Position numbers and translations under genes: made by a program | NCBI GenBank assembly: GCA_021794205.1 | Contig: JAJYRH010000007.1 | Span: 1 to 64,000 of the forward strand | Source: a bacterium | Lineage (GTDB): Bacteria; Vulcanimicrobiota; Vulcanimicrobiia; Vulcanimicrobiales; Vulcanimicrobiaceae | Direction of reading: 5' to 3' | DNA: 64,000 nt | In this document: positions 50,988 through 59,925 of the stretch, one piece after another | Layout: every line of letters begins with the position of its first letter | Numbering within the stretch: position 1 is the stretch's first letter | Notes under the pieces: model-generated | Seen by the model: the letters and a program-made list of their open reading frames with translations, nothing else | Databases searched by the model: none | What the model was told of the DNA's origin: nothing

Positions 50988-52405
50988 GCGCTCCGTTGAC
51001 GCCGCGCGAGATCGTCGAAGCGCTCGACCATTACGTCGTCGGCCAGAGCAATGCGAAGCGCGCGGTGGCGATCGCCCTGCGCAATCGCTATCGGCGCGCA
51101 TTGGTTCCCGAGGAGCTTCGTGGCGAAATAACGCCGAAGAATATTCTGATGATCGGCCCGACGGGGGTCGGGAAGACGGAGATCGCGCGAAGGCTCGCCG
51201 CGCTCGCCGGCGCGCCCTTCGTGAAGGTCGAGGCGACGAAGTATACCGAGGTCGGCTACGTCGGGCGCGATGTCGAATCGATGGTTCGCGATCTCGTCGA
51301 GCAATCGATACGCATGGTCACGCAAGAACGCCGCGAGGACGTGCGCGAACTCGCCCGCAAACAAGCGATCGAACGGGCGATCGACCTCCTCCATCCCGAG
51401 ACGCGCGCCGCGCAACCGCAGCAACCGAGCAATCCGTTTGCGGCGACGCTCGGATCGATTTTTGGTGGGAACTCGTCGGCGCAGCCGAGCGCTCCCCCGC
51501 CGCAGCCGAGCGTTCCCGCGCCCGAGGCGCAGCGCATTCGCGAGCAGACGCGCGATGAGATCGCGCGCGGCTTTTACGACGTGCGGCTCGTCGAGGTCGA
51601 AGTTGAAGAACAGGCCTCGCTGCCGATCGGCGTGATCGGCGGGAATATGGACCAAGGCAGCGGCGATGTGGGCGAGATGCTCGGCGGCTTGCTGCCCAAG
51701 CGCAAGAAGAGCAAGCGGGTGACGCTCTCTGACGCCCTGCGGATATTCGAGGACGAAGAAGCCGAGAAGCTGATCGACGGAGATGCCGTCAAACGCGAAG
51801 CGATCCGTCGCGCGGCGGAGGACGGGATTATCTTTATCGACGAGATCGATAAGATCGCCGGGCGCGAAGGCGCGCGGGGCGGTCCCGACGTTTCGCGCGA
51901 GGGAGTGCAGCGCGATATTCTGCCCATCGTCGAAGGGAGCACCGTCAACACCAAACACGGATCGATCGCGACCGATCATATACTGTTCATTGCCGCGGGC
52001 GCGTTCCACATGAGTAAGCCCTCGGATCTGATCCCCGAATTGCAGGGGCGCTTCCCGATTCGCGTCGAGCTCGATTCGTTGACCGCCGAAGATTTCGTGA
52101 CGATCCTGACGCAGCCGCGCAGCGCGCTCGTCGCGCAATACAAAGCGCTGCTCGCCGCCGACGGCGTCGATCTGCAGTTTACGAGCGACGGCATCGAAAG
52201 CATCGCGCACTTCGCGATGGAGGTGAACGAACGCAGCGAGAACATCGGTGCGCGTCGCTTGCACACCGTGCTCGAGCGGGTCCTTGAAGATATTGCTTTC
52301 GCCGCCCCCAACGTCGAGCGCGAGGTCGTCGTCGACGCGCCGTACGTCCGCGAACGGCTCGCCGACATCGTGGAGAGCGCCGATCTCTCCGGCTATATTT
52401 TGTAG
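50984..52405 (+). CDS. hslU: ATP-dependent protease ATPase subunit HslU
   Basis: 473 residues from a [20 protein letters not shown] opens the protein; Walker [10 protein letters not shown] is at 58-66, with [19 protein letters not shown] (pore loop GYVG) after it; the intermediate domain contains a Pro/Ala/Gln-rich insert (about 140-185); Walker B is IIFIDEIDK; the C-terminus ends in SGYIL, the tail that inserts into HslV. Unfolds substrates for HslV. Confidence 0.96.
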   Translation: MSAPLTPREIVEALDHYVVGQSNAKRAVAIALRNRYRRALVPEELRGEITPKNILMIGPTGVGKTEIARRLAALAGAPFVKVEATKYTEVGYVGRDVESMVRDLVEQSIRMVTQERREDVRELARKQAIERAIDLLHPETRAAQPQQPSNPFAATLGSIFGGNSSAQPSAPPPQPSVPAPEAQRIREQTRDEIARGFYDVRLVEVEVEEQASLPIGVIGGNMDQGSGDVGEMLGGLLPKRKKSKRVTLSDALRIFEDEEAEKLIDGDAVKREAIRRAAEDGIIFIDEIDKIAGREGARGGPDVSREGVQRDILPIVEGSTVNTKHGSIATDHILFIAAGAFHMSKPSDLIPELQGRFPIRVELDSLTAEDFVTILTQPRSALVAQYKALLAADGVDLQFTSDGIESIAHFAMEVNERSENIGARRLHTVLERVLEDIAFAAPNVEREVVVDAPYVRERLADIVESADLSGYIL

Positions 52406-52438
52406 GTCGCGGTCGGGCGCTTCAGGTCTCGGTGGTTG

Positions 52439-53057
52439 CTACGGCTTTCCGGGGAGTATCGGGTTCCTCTGCTCGCCCTTCGGATTGAAAAAACCGGGCT
52501 CGAAATCGAGCATCTTTCCGTTCGCTCGCTGTGCGGGCCCCGCGCCGCAGAGCATCCACTTCGGGTAGTGATGGTAGCCCGGTAGGTTGCCGTCGGCAGC
52601 GGCACCACCTTGGGTTAGAACGAACGAACGAAGTTCGTAGGGTTTCAAATCGAACAAAATAGGATCTTCATAGGATGGCCCTCGATCGACTTCCACCACG
52701 ATACGCGTGTAGCGGAGAAAATACGGTGTCTCGTTCATGACCGTGAAGCGCATGGTTTCGAATTCCTGCGGTGAGGTCGTGCTCCCCTCGAATGAGGCAT
52801 CGCAGGAAAGGACGGCAACGCGGGCATTGAGGCTGTTCTCGGGGATGCCGGCCGAGCTTCACGATATGCGACCGTACGGTACGGAAGGGACTCGCTGGGT
52901 TTCCATGCGCATCCACGCCGAGTGCGCCCCAGATGCCGGGGCCTGGGGTGAAACGCGCGGCTTCTTGCTGCCGGGGCTTCGGCGATTCGACGCCACCAAG
53001 GAGGAGCGTCGCGCCGACGATCGTCGCGGCAACAAGAAGCGGGAGGCGATTTTGCAA
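52439..53057 (-). pseudogene. Frameshifted gene for a membrane-anchored protein of unknown function
   Basis: A TTG at 53057, preceded by GGAGAG, opens a frame with a membrane/signal segment (MQNRLPLLVAATIVGATLLLGG), a Pro/Gln-rich linker and GNPASPFRTVRSHIVKLG. At about 52845-52860 sense changes to another frame: GIPENSLNARVAVLSCDASF, leading into MRFTVMNETPYFLRYTRIVVEVD and the stop at 52439. The two pieces join well with one single-base indel and neither makes sense alone. Either a real inactivation or a base error. Family not recognised. Alternative ATG at 53138. Confidence 0.6.
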
Positions 53058-53231
53058 GGTATCTCTCCAGCGGTTGGCGTCGTTACGGTGCTCTCGGGCG
53101 GCGTAACGTCCGATCGTTCTAGGCTCGTTGCGCTCCATCCCGGGGAACGAAGTGGCGAGATGTTTTCATCGGCGCTCGTGCCGTCACCGAACGTTCATCG
53201 TTCCTTCAGAATACCCACAGGGGCGATCTGC

Positions 53232-53237
53232 TATAAT
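53232..53237 (+). promoter_or_regulatory. -10 box (TATAAT) seven bases before a start codon
   Basis: Perfect TATAAT; the ATG of the lipoprotein gene is at 53245, i.e. at the expected transcription start. No good -35 at 16-18 bp. Suggests a leaderless mRNA. Confidence 0.5.
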
Positions 53238-53244
53238 TCCGGCG

Positions 53245-53718
53245 ATGAGAACGCTGCTTTCAATCGCCCCAACCCTCGCGCTGCTACTCGCCGGATGCGG
53301 CGGTGGCGGGGGACCGAGCGCGCCACCGACGCCGACGACGCCATGCGTCGCCCCAGTAACCGTACAGGTGCTCTACCCGCAGCCTGGTGCGACCGCCGTG
53401 CCCACGACGCTCTCGGCAATCTATGTCGCGACGAGCGGGGCGTTCCCCAGCGATAGCAACAACGCATGGGATACCGAGATCGTCGGCCCGCCCGCCTATG
53501 GCACCCAGTTTACCGGGCAATTTACGGCGACGACGGCGAGCGGGCTTCCCGCCGGGTCGGCGACCCCGACCATCGCCAATCCACAGTACTACACGACGGC
53601 GTTGAGCAACACGCTGGTGACCGGCTCGGGCTTCTCGGTCTATATCAACAACCTCAACGACGCCAATTGTTATGCCGTTGGATCGGGTGCAAGCGCGCTC
53701 TCGAGCTTCTCGACCTAA
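53245..53718 (+). CDS. Putative lipoprotein, function unknown
   Basis: 157 residues. Lipoprotein signal peptide with lipobox ALLLAGC (Cys18), then a Gly/Pro/Thr-rich stretch and an all-beta-looking domain (VTVQVLYPQPGATAVP..LSAIYVATSG...). Two later Cys (about 34 and 147) could form a disulfide. The VLYPQPGATAVPTTLSAIYV segment recalls Ig-like (big) domains. Its own promoter lies directly before it. Not recognised further. Confidence 0.78.
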   Translation: MRTLLSIAPTLALLLAGCGGGGGPSAPPTPTTPCVAPVTVQVLYPQPGATAVPTTLSAIYVATSGAFPSDSNNAWDTEIVGPPAYGTQFTGQFTATTASGLPAGSATPTIANPQYYTTALSNTLVTGSGFSVYINNLNDANCYAVGSGASALSSFST

Positions 53719-53744
53719 ACGAGGGAGAGCACGGCGCGCGGAGG

Positions 53745-53750
53745 TAGAAT
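53745..53750 (+). promoter_or_regulatory. -10 box (TAGAAT) upstream of def
   Basis: TAGAAT ends ten bases before the def ATG at 53760, predicting a leader of about three nucleotides. No clear -35. Confidence 0.4.
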
Positions 53751-53759
53751 ACCCCATCC

Positions 53760-54287
53760 ATGCCCTATCTCCGCGAAATCGTAACCGACGGTCACCCGAC
53801 GCTTCGCAAGGTGGCGAAGCGGGTCGATCCAAAGGAACTACAGGATCCTCTGATCCAGCAGTTGATCGACGATATGTTCGAGACGATGTACGACGCGCCA
53901 GGGATTGGGCTCGCGGCGCCGCAGGTCAACGTCTCGAAGCGCATCTTTACCGTCGATTTACAGGATGGGAAGCCCGAACACGGACCGTTCACCGTCGTGA
54001 ACCCAAAGTTCGACACCACCGAGGGCGAGATCGAATGGACGGAGGGCTGTCTCTCCGTCCCCGGTTACGTCGGCGAGGTCACGCGCTTTGAAAAAGTTCG
54101 CGTGAGCGGGCTCGACCGGCACGGCAAGCGGATCGTGCTAGAGGCAGATGGTCTCTTTGCGATCTGTCTCCAGCACGAGATCGACCATCTCAACGGTGTG
54201 CTCTACATCGATAAGGTTAAAGATCTGCGCCCCGCGCAGAGCGACGAGGAGCTCGAGGCGGCCGAACGCGCAGCGTCGCTACCGTAG
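53760..54287 (+). CDS. def: Peptide deformylase
   Basis: 175 residues; removes the formyl group from new N-termini. The three PDF motifs are all intact: GIGLAAPQV (about 46-54), EGCLSVPG (about 95-102, zinc Cys) and QHEIDHLNG (about 139-147, HExxH). Precedes fmt by six bases, the classical def-fmt pair. Confidence 0.96.
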   Translation: MPYLREIVTDGHPTLRKVAKRVDPKELQDPLIQQLIDDMFETMYDAPGIGLAAPQVNVSKRIFTVDLQDGKPEHGPFTVVNPKFDTTEGEIEWTEGCLSVPGYVGEVTRFEKVRVSGLDRHGKRIVLEADGLFAICLQHEIDHLNGVLYIDKVKDLRPAQSDEELEAAERAASLP

Positions 54288-54293
54288 GCGCCG

Positions 54294-55130
54294 ATGCTCA
54301 CCGCCTATTTTTTTGGAAGCAGCGAATTCGCCGTGCCCTCGCTCCACGAAATGGCGCGGCGGACGCTCGTGCGCGGCGTGGTCACGCAACCCGATCGTCC
54401 CTCCGGGCGCGGCCATCGGCTCACGCCGACGCCGGTAAAGCAAGCGGCGATGGAGATCGGAATTCCCGTCTTCGAACCAACCTCGATGCGTGCGTTTTTC
54501 GCCGAACGCTGCCACGAGCCGATCGATCTCATCGCGCTGGCGAGCTTCGGACGCATTCTGCCCGCCGAACTCTTGGAATGGCCGCGCCTAGGATCGCTCA
54601 ACGTTCACCCGTCGCTGCTGCCGCTCTACCGGGGCGCGACGCCGATCCAGTCGGCGCTGCGCGACGGCGCTCGCGAAACGGGGCTCTCGATCATGTTGAT
54701 GGACGCGGGAATGGATACCGGTGCCCTCGTCGCGCAGGAACGAGTCGCAATTGGCGCGCAGGAGAGCTACGGCGAGTTGCACGACCGGCTCGCCGTCCTC
54801 GGCGCGCGCATGCTCGGCGAGGCCATTGAGCGTGCGCAGGCCGGAGGGCTCGCGAGCTGGCCGCAGGTCGGCGAAGCGAGCACCACGCGTCCGTTAACGA
54901 AGGAGGATCTTATCGTCGATCTCGGTTGGCCCACTCCGCGACTCCTTGCAGCGGTGCGCGCGTTCGCGCCGGCGCCGCTCGCTCGTGCCTTCGTCGACGG
55001 GGAATGGTTGAAAATCGTGCGCGCGCATGACGAAGAGGGCCGCTTTGCAATCGACGAAGTCATCGCCCCGAATAAGGGCGCGATGTCGTGGGAACGCTAC
55101 CGACAGATGCGTTCGGCGGTGCGCGGATGA
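54294..55130 (+). CDS. fmt: Methionyl-tRNA formyltransferase
   Basis: 278 residues, shorter than the usual ~310. The catalytic domain is complete: FFGSSEFAVPSLHE, SFGRILPAELLE, NVHPSLLPLYRGATPIQSAL (SLLPxYRG with the formyl-folate site) and DAGMDTGALV. The C-terminal tRNA-binding OB domain is reduced to about 70 residues. ATGA overlap to rsmB. Confidence 0.94.
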   Translation: MLTAYFFGSSEFAVPSLHEMARRTLVRGVVTQPDRPSGRGHRLTPTPVKQAAMEIGIPVFEPTSMRAFFAERCHEPIDLIALASFGRILPAELLEWPRLGSLNVHPSLLPLYRGATPIQSALRDGARETGLSIMLMDAGMDTGALVAQERVAIGAQESYGELHDRLAVLGARMLGEAIERAQAGGLASWPQVGEASTTRPLTKEDLIVDLGWPTPRLLAAVRAFAPAPLARAFVDGEWLKIVRAHDEEGRFAIDEVIAPNKGAMSWERYRQMRSAVRG

Positions 55131-56473
55131 GCGCTCGCGAGGTCGCGCTGCTCGTGCTGCGCGACGTCTTCCCAGGGGAGCCCGGCGTCGAGGCGCGCCC
55201 CGCGCAGGCCTCGCTCGGCTACCGCGCGCAGCGCGGTAAGCTCGATGCGCGCGACCGGCGCTTTGCGACCGAACTTTCGTACGGTGCGATTAAAATGCGC
55301 CGCGCTCTCGACGACGCTTTGCGCCCCTTTCTCAAGGAGCGGGCGAAGACGCTCCCTACGACGATGCAAGAATTGCTGCGCCTCGCCGTCTACGAATTGC
55401 GCTATACGCAACCCGACGTTCATGCGACGCTCTTCGAATGGGTGAACCTCGCGAAGCGCTACGGTCACCAGGGGCTCGGTTCGTTGGCGAACGCCGTTCT
55501 GCGGAGCTATTTGCGCGAGCCCACTCCGGCCCCCCAGCGCGAAAATTACGCCGATATCGACGATTACTACGGTGCGCTTTACTCGCTGCCGACCTGGATG
55601 GTTCGTCGTTGGCACGCGCGCTTCGGCGACGAAATGGTCGAACGAATCTGCCGCGAAGCGAACGATCCCGCCGCCCACGCGCTGGTAGGGCTGGGGAACG
55701 CCGATGAAGTGCTCGCGATGATGGCATCGCGCGGTATGGATGCGAGCCGCTCGTCGTTGGCGCGCGACGCGGTGGTCGTGCGGGCGAGCGAATCGGCGGC
55801 GCTCGATCTCGTCGAAAGCGAGGCGCTCCCCTTCTGGATGCAGTCGGAGAGCTCGGCGGCGATCGTCGATCTGCTCGACCCACGGGCGGGTGAGCGGATT
55901 CTCGATTGTTGCAGCGGCCGCGGCAATAAGGCGCTGCAGATCGGCGTGCGGATTGGGGCGGGCGGATCGCTCACCTGCGTCGATCGCGACGCGCGCAAAA
56001 TCGCCGTCTTGCAACAACGGTTCGAAAAATTCGCACGGGTTGCGGAGCTCCCGCTCCCCGCGGTCGTCATCGGCGATGCCGCCGATCCGACGCTCGTTCC
56101 CGCGGAGATGCTCTTCGATCGCGTCTTGCTCGACGCGCCCTGCACCGCGATCGGCGTCATCGCGCGGCATCCCGAGGCGCGCTGGCGGCGTCGCCCCGAG
56201 GATGCCGAACGGATGGCGACGTTGCAATCGGCGTTGCTCTCGACGGTCTCGGCGCACGTCAAACCGGGCGGTCGCCTCGTCTACGCCGTCTGCTCGACCG
56301 AGGAGCGCGAGAGCACCGCCGTCGTCGACGCTTTTCTCGCCGAGGGAAATTTCGCGCGCGTTCCCGCGCCGGACGCACTCGCTCCCTATTGCGATGCGAA
56401 CGGCGACCTGCTGACCGCGCCGGTCGACGGACGGGACGGCTTTTTCGCAGCAGCTCTGGAGCGCCGTCGGTGA
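55127..56473 (+). CDS. rsmB: 16S rRNA m5C methyltransferase, RsmB type
   Basis: 448 residues. N-terminal NusB-like helical domain (1-130, DRRFATELSYGAIKMRRALD), then a SAM methyltransferase domain with LDCCSGRGNKALQIG (motif I), the release Cys in LDAPCTAIGV (about 339) and catalytic Cys in YAVCSTEERE (about 389). RsmB methylates C967 of 16S rRNA. The def-fmt-rsmB order is widely conserved. Confidence 0.92.
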   Translation: MSAREVALLVLRDVFPGEPGVEARPAQASLGYRAQRGKLDARDRRFATELSYGAIKMRRALDDALRPFLKERAKTLPTTMQELLRLAVYELRYTQPDVHATLFEWVNLAKRYGHQGLGSLANAVLRSYLREPTPAPQRENYADIDDYYGALYSLPTWMVRRWHARFGDEMVERICREANDPAAHALVGLGNADEVLAMMASRGMDASRSSLARDAVVVRASESAALDLVESEALPFWMQSESSAAIVDLLDPRAGERILDCCSGRGNKALQIGVRIGAGGSLTCVDRDARKIAVLQQRFEKFARVAELPLPAVVIGDAADPTLVPAEMLFDRVLLDAPCTAIGVIARHPEARWRRRPEDAERMATLQSALLSTVSAHVKPGGRLVYAVCSTEERESTAVVDAFLAEGNFARVPAPDALAPYCDANGDLLTAPVDGRDGFFAAALERRR

Positions 56474-57165
56474 ATTGGTTCGCGCGCATCGAACGAAACC
56501 TCGCCGACTTCGTCGAGCGGGCCTTCGCGCGCACCTTCCCCAGCGACCTCGAACCGGCGCAGATCGCTCGAAAACTCGTGACGGTGATGGAGGCGCAGAC
56601 ACGGAGTTCGGTCGACGGCGCCAATCGCGCTCCGAGCGCCTACGAAGCGCGCGTCAGCGAAGTCGATTACGAGCGGCTCGGAGAGCATCGCGACTACCTC
56701 GAACGCCAGTGGGCCGATTTGCTCGAGGATTGCGCGGCCCGCGTCGGCATCGCATTCTCCGACGGCCCGGCGCGCGTTCGAATGATCGCTCGCCCCGAAC
56801 TACCCGTCGGCACCGTCGACGTGCGCGTCGAGCCCGAACCGACGGTGGAAGAATCGATCGATAGCGAGGTCGCCCACCGCTTCTTCTTGCACATGGTGCA
56901 GGGAACGCCGGCCTACGGTATTTTTGCATTGGAGGAGAGCACCGTCATCGGCCGCAGCGAATCCTCGGATATCTTCCTGCTCGATCCGGGCATCTCGCGG
57001 ATACACGCGCGCATCGATATTCGCGACGGTGAGGCGACGATCGTCGATTGCGAATCGACGAACGGCACCTATATCAACGACGAGCGCATCGAACGCCGCG
57101 TTCTCTGCGACGGCGACGAAATTACGGTCGGCAACACACGACTGCGCGTAGAGATACGTGACTGA
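56470..57165 (+). CDS. FhaA-like protein: DUF3662 domain plus FHA domain
   Basis: 231 residues from a GTG overlapping the rsmB stop. N-terminal DUF3662 (1-125, FARIERNLADFVERAFARTFPSDLEPAQIARKLV), as in mycobacterial FhaA and relatives, then an FHA domain (about 155-229) with VIGRSESSDIFL, SRIHARI and STNGTYIN, i.e. intact phosphothreonine-binding residues. Links Ser/Thr-kinase signals to cell-wall synthesis in actinobacteria; no kinase is present here. Confidence 0.92.
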   Translation: MNWFARIERNLADFVERAFARTFPSDLEPAQIARKLVTVMEAQTRSSVDGANRAPSAYEARVSEVDYERLGEHRDYLERQWADLLEDCAARVGIAFSDGPARVRMIARPELPVGTVDVRVEPEPTVEESIDSEVAHRFFLHMVQGTPAYGIFALEESTVIGRSESSDIFLLDPGISRIHARIDIRDGEATIVDCESTNGTYINDERIERRVLCDGDEITVGNTRLRVEIRD

Positions 57166-57580
57166 AATCCACGCCGCATGGGTGCGTCTCGACACGCTCG
57201 GCATTACGGCGGCGCTCGGCGCGGTTGCCGCCATCGGTTTCTTGCGTCGCGCCGATGCCCGCGAGCCGATCGGCGACCTTACCCCGATTGCGGTTCGTAT
57301 GTTCGTCTATGAAGGTACGCAGCGGCGCGAGTTGCGCGTGCTGACACCCGCGCTCGTCGGGCGTGCCGGATCCTGTCACGTGCAACTGCAAGATGGCGAC
57401 GTGAGCCGCCGACACGCTCGCCTGGAGGCCGAGGAGGGGGTGCTCTACTTACGCGATCTTCGCAGCGCGAACGGTACCTTTCTCAACGGCGAGGCCTTTG
57501 AAGGGGCGATCGAATTGCGCGTGGGCGACGAAATCGACTGCGGCGCGACGCGGCTGGAAATCGTGGAGATCGGCGGATGA
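57158..57580 (+). CDS. FhaB-like membrane-anchored FHA protein
   Basis: 140 residues from a GTG, overlapping the previous gene by eight bases. One N-terminal membrane helix (about 14-30), then an FHA domain (about 48-138) with LVGRAGSCHVQL, SRRHARLEAE and SANGTFLNGE. It matches FhaB/FipA-type organisation next to SEDS genes. Confidence 0.9.
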   Translation: MTEIHAAWVRLDTLGITAALGAVAAIGFLRRADAREPIGDLTPIAVRMFVYEGTQRRELRVLTPALVGRAGSCHVQLQDGDVSRRHARLEAEEGVLYLRDLRSANGTFLNGEAFEGAIELRVGDEIDCGATRLEIVEIGG

Positions 57581-58743
57581 GCGTGTTGACCGGTTCGCCC
57601 TGGCTCGTCGCGCTCGCCGTGTCGCTCGCCGCGGTTTGGGCGTTTCGCCACGCGCGGGGCAGCCGGCGCGATTGGTTCTTTCCCTTCGCGACGATCGTGC
57701 TCGTGCTCTTCGGGGAGGTGCTGCTCGCGCGTCTCTCTCCGGCGCTCGCGCGCAAACAATTGGTGTGGATCTGCATCGCCTTCGGCATCGCGACCGTGCT
57801 CCAACCCTATCTCGCCCGTTTTCGGCGCATCGCGACGGTGAAATACACCTGGATCGTGCTCTCGCTCGCGCTCGTCGCCGCCACGGCGATCTTCGGCGAG
57901 CGTGTGAACGGCGCGAAGTTATGGATTCGCATCGGTTCGCTCCATGTAGAACCGGTCGAGATCATCAAATTACTGTTGGTATTTTTTCTCGCCGCCTATC
58001 TCGCCGAGATGGGCGATGCCATCGCGAAGGCCCGTTGGTGGTCGTTGCGCGCGAATGCAAAATACCTCGGGCCGCTCTTTTTGGGGTGGGGCGCATCGAT
58101 CGGGCTCCTCGTCGTGCAGCGCGATCTCGGCATGGGTGCCTTGCTGCTCTGCACGTTGCTGACGACGCTCTACGCGGCGACGCGGCGCACCGATCTCGCG
58201 CTCGGCGCCGCCGCGGTCTTCGCCCTGGTTGCGTTTTGGGCGGCCCTGCATTTCCCGTACGTGCACGAGCGTATTGCCGTCTGGCTGCACCCCTTCGCCG
58301 ACCCGTACGGCGCGGGATATCAGGAGGCGCAGAGCTATTTTTCAATCGCCGCCGGCGGACTGTTGGGAACCGGGCTGGGGCTCGGGCACCCGGGATTTAT
58401 TCCCGACGTCAGCACCGATTATATCGTTGCCGCGATCGCCGAGGAGTTCGGATGGCTCGGGATCGTCGCGATTCTCGCGCTCTACCTGGCGTTGGTACGA
58501 CGCGCGGTGAGCGTGGCACGCGAGCAACCCGACGCATTTGCCAGTTTACTCGCGGTGGGGTTGGCGGCGACGCTGGGCTTTCAAGTCGCGATCATCGTCG
58601 CCGGCGTTGCCGGGCTCGTCCCGCTGACCGGAATTACGCTGCCCTTTATCTCTTACGGCGGTAGTTCGCTCGTCGCCAACGTGTTGCTCGTCTCGCTGAT
58701 TCAGGAGATCGCGACGCGTCGACCAACGGAAGAACGCGCGTGA
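57577..58743 (+). CDS. SEDS-family peptidoglycan glycosyltransferase (FtsW/RodA/SpoVE)
   Basis: 388 residues and about ten membrane helices. SEDS signatures: NGAKLWIRIGSLHVEPVEIIKL (about 110-132), LVVQRDLGMGALLL (motif around the essential Asp), GAGYQEAQSYFSIAAGGLLGTGLGLG and the C-terminal LPLTGITLPFISYGGSSLVANV. Whether it works in division (FtsW) or elongation (RodA) cannot be told. It normally needs a class B PBP, which is not encoded here. Confidence 0.94.
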   Translation: MSVLTGSPWLVALAVSLAAVWAFRHARGSRRDWFFPFATIVLVLFGEVLLARLSPALARKQLVWICIAFGIATVLQPYLARFRRIATVKYTWIVLSLALVAATAIFGERVNGAKLWIRIGSLHVEPVEIIKLLLVFFLAAYLAEMGDAIAKARWWSLRANAKYLGPLFLGWGASIGLLVVQRDLGMGALLLCTLLTTLYAATRRTDLALGAAAVFALVAFWAALHFPYVHERIAVWLHPFADPYGAGYQEAQSYFSIAAGGLLGTGLGLGHPGFIPDVSTDYIVAAIAEEFGWLGIVAILALYLALVRRAVSVAREQPDAFASLLAVGLAATLGFQVAIIVAGVAGLVPLTGITLPFISYGGSSLVANVLLVSLIQEIATRRPTEERA

Positions 58744-59507
58744 ACGCGCGTTCGATCTTCTGGGCTCTCGTCGCCGCGTTCGCGCTGTGGGCCTTCGCAT
58801 ACGGGGCGCTGCATCCGCCGAAACCCCCGCCGATTCCGCAACCGACGGCGCTGCCACGCCTCGCTCCCTCGGGTCCGGCGCGGCGCGATCTCTTCAGCAA
58901 CGATCCCGTGATTGCGGGGCGAACGCCTCGCCGCGGATTTATTCCGGGACCGGCGCGTTTGGTCGCGATGGTTGGGATCTGCGGTTCGTCGTTCGCCGAC
59001 GAACGAGCGGTGCTCGATGCTCCCTTCCCGATCGGCGTCATTCTCGATCCGCGCGCGCGCGACGCCCGCCGCGTCGCAGCCTTCGCGCACGCGCGTGGAG
59101 AGGAACTCTTCATTCAGGTCGCACGCGCTCCGAACGCTTCGGAACTCAGGCGCTGGCGACATGAGTTCGGTGGTTTTCTCGGAATTGCGACGCAGCACCC
59201 CGACCGCACGATCGCGACGCTCGCGGGAAGCACGTTGGTCCTCTTCGACGAACGCGGAGCGAGCGATCCCAGAGCGTTTACGCGTTCGGAGATTCGCCTG
59301 ATCCGTCGCGACGTGCGCATCGACGATCGCGATTCGGTTCCATATATCACCTATATGCTCGAACAGGCGACCGCGCTCGCGCGACGCCGTGGGATCGTGG
59401 TGCTGCTCATGCGTCCGCGAGCGAACGATCTTACGGCTATCGAAGGGCTCTTGCAACGGCGCCGCGACGTGCAGTTCATTCAACCGGCGACCGCCGAACG
59501 TGTGTAA
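58740..59507 (+). CDS. Membrane-anchored divergent polysaccharide deacetylase-like protein (YibQ-type)
   Basis: 255 residues from a GTG: membrane helix (5-24), Pro-rich linker (HPPKPPPIPQP), then a domain that follows the YibQ/Polysacc_deac_2 pattern (LPFPIGVILDPRARDA-like segment, FGGFLGIATQ, LVLFDERGA, RRDVRIDDRDSVPYITYMLEQATALARRRG, VLLMRP). The canonical first Asp pair appears as VGICGSS, so metal binding at that site is doubtful. In other bacteria this gene sits with murein hydrolase regulators. Confidence 0.75.
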   Translation: MNARSIFWALVAAFALWAFAYGALHPPKPPPIPQPTALPRLAPSGPARRDLFSNDPVIAGRTPRRGFIPGPARLVAMVGICGSSFADERAVLDAPFPIGVILDPRARDARRVAAFAHARGEELFIQVARAPNASELRRWRHEFGGFLGIATQHPDRTIATLAGSTLVLFDERGASDPRAFTRSEIRLIRRDVRIDDRDSVPYITYMLEQATALARRRGIVVLLMRPRANDLTAIEGLLQRRRDVQFIQPATAERV

Positions 59508-59925
59508 ACGCCTCCGCGGCATTGCTGCGGCGCTCGCGCTCGCCATACTCTCTACCGGCTGCGCGCATCGCGCGCCGTCGAACGCTACCGATTCCGGCGC
59601 ACTCGTTTCGGCGTACGACGGCGGCGCGATCTATCGTCAGCAATGTTCGACCTGTCACGGCGCGCGCGGCGAAGGAGTTGCGGGCGTCGCACCGGGCCTG
59701 CGCATCGGCGCCGCCCTCGACACGCGCGCGGCGCTCCTCGCCGTCGCTTGGGGGAGACGCGCAAACGGTGCGGCGATGCCGGGCTGGTGCGCGGTGTTGA
59801 GCGACCGCGAGATCGCCGACGTCGTTGCCTATCTTCGGGTCACGTGGGGCGCGCGGCCGCATCCGCCGCGGATCGGTGAGGTCGCTACTGCGTGCCGTCG
59901 CCCGGTGCGGCGAGGAGCGCGCTAA
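59500..59925 (+). CDS. Lipoprotein c-type monohaem cytochrome
   Basis: 141 residues from a GTG inside the end of the previous gene. Lipobox LAILSTGC (Cys21) and haem motif CSTCH (C49, C52, H53) with the distal ligand Met93 in AAMPGW; IADVVAYLRVTWG is the terminal helix of class I cytochrome c. The Cys near the C-terminus (ATACRRP) may be free. An electron carrier tethered to the membrane; partner oxidase unknown. Confidence 0.9.
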   Translation: MCKRLRGIAAALALAILSTGCAHRAPSNATDSGALVSAYDGGAIYRQQCSTCHGARGEGVAGVAPGLRIGAALDTRAALLAVAWGRRANGAAMPGWCAVLSDREIADVVAYLRVTWGARPHPPRIGEVATACRRPVRRGAR

